5,033 nucleotides of DNA, from NCBI GenBank assembly GCA_009783775.1, contig WRCT01000137.1, positions 1 through 5,033 on the forward strand, read 5' to 3'. A program made the translations under genes and the position numbers. Of this stretch, positions 4,999 through 5,033 are shown one piece after another. Each line of letters begins with the position of its first letter. Position 1 is the stretch's first letter. The stretch comes from Clostridiales bacterium. Its GTDB lineage: Bacteria; Bacillota; Clostridia; Christensenellales; CAG-138. The notes under the pieces were generated by a model, which saw only the letters and a program-made list of their open reading frames with translations, did no database searches and was not told where the DNA came from.

Positions 4999-5033
4999 AA
5001 TACTTATGCATAACATACAACATTGCATTGCAT

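Larger units (their letters stand above)
4497..5033. other. Gene-free intergenic region rich in repeats
   Basis: No credible coding sequence or tRNA was seen here. The two open frames on the minus strand (4545-4898 and 4763-4969) are translations of the tandem repeat: the same peptide pattern (ETPQGNSAELA) recurs once per repeat unit, and there is no ribosome site or known domain. The region holds a GC hairpin, two 147-bp-spaced repeat units, CACGAA-rich inverted blocks, and two hairpins toward the right edge. Base composition is visibly more A/T-rich than rho. Confidence 0.8.

Overview
The window reads as chromosomal DNA from an endospore-forming, Gram-positive (Firmicutes/Clostridia-type) bacterium with fairly GC-rich coding regions. 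The main evidence is a yabP-yabQ-divIC gene string, which in Bacillus and Clostridia belongs to the sporulation/cell-division neighbourhood. Good AGGAGG ribosome sites and a consensus sigma-A-type promoter fit this. The exact lineage cannot be named from the sequence alone.

Left arm (1-2666, minus strand): five tightly packed genes read leftward, in the order yabP, yabQ, divIC/ftsB-like, ppx/gppA-like and a PstS-like phosphate-binding lipoprotein that runs off the left edge. Gaps are 12 nt, 39 nt, an 8-nt overlap and a 4-nt ATGA overlap, so they are probably one operon. It joins spore-coat/cortex assembly genes and a divisome protein to two phosphate/polyphosphate genes. The ppx gene carries a heptanucleotide tandem repeat next to two palindromes, and its protein has an old internal duplication of about 42 residues.

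Centre (2667-2876): a divergent intergenic region. It holds a near-perfect promoter for rho (TTGACA, 17 nt, TACAAT), a leader of roughly 95 nt with a small GC hairpin, and a strong ribosome site. No convincing promoter was found for the leftward operon.

Right arm (2877-4496, plus strand): a complete gene for transcription termination factor Rho, 539 aa. All ATPase and RNA-binding motifs are intact. Between the N-terminal helical domain and the cold-shock domain lies a disordered Pro/Arg/Asn/Gln-rich insertion of about 95 residues with an AT-hook-like motif.

Right flank (4497-5033): no credible gene. It holds a GC hairpin just after rho, a 147-bp-period tandem repeat with inner palindromes, imperfect inverted CACGAA-rich blocks bounding about 350 bp, and an 11-bp perfect-arm hairpin near the edge. 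I saw no clear undescribed system. The most unusual items are the repeat element after rho, the repeat-bearing ppx gene and the Rho insertion.
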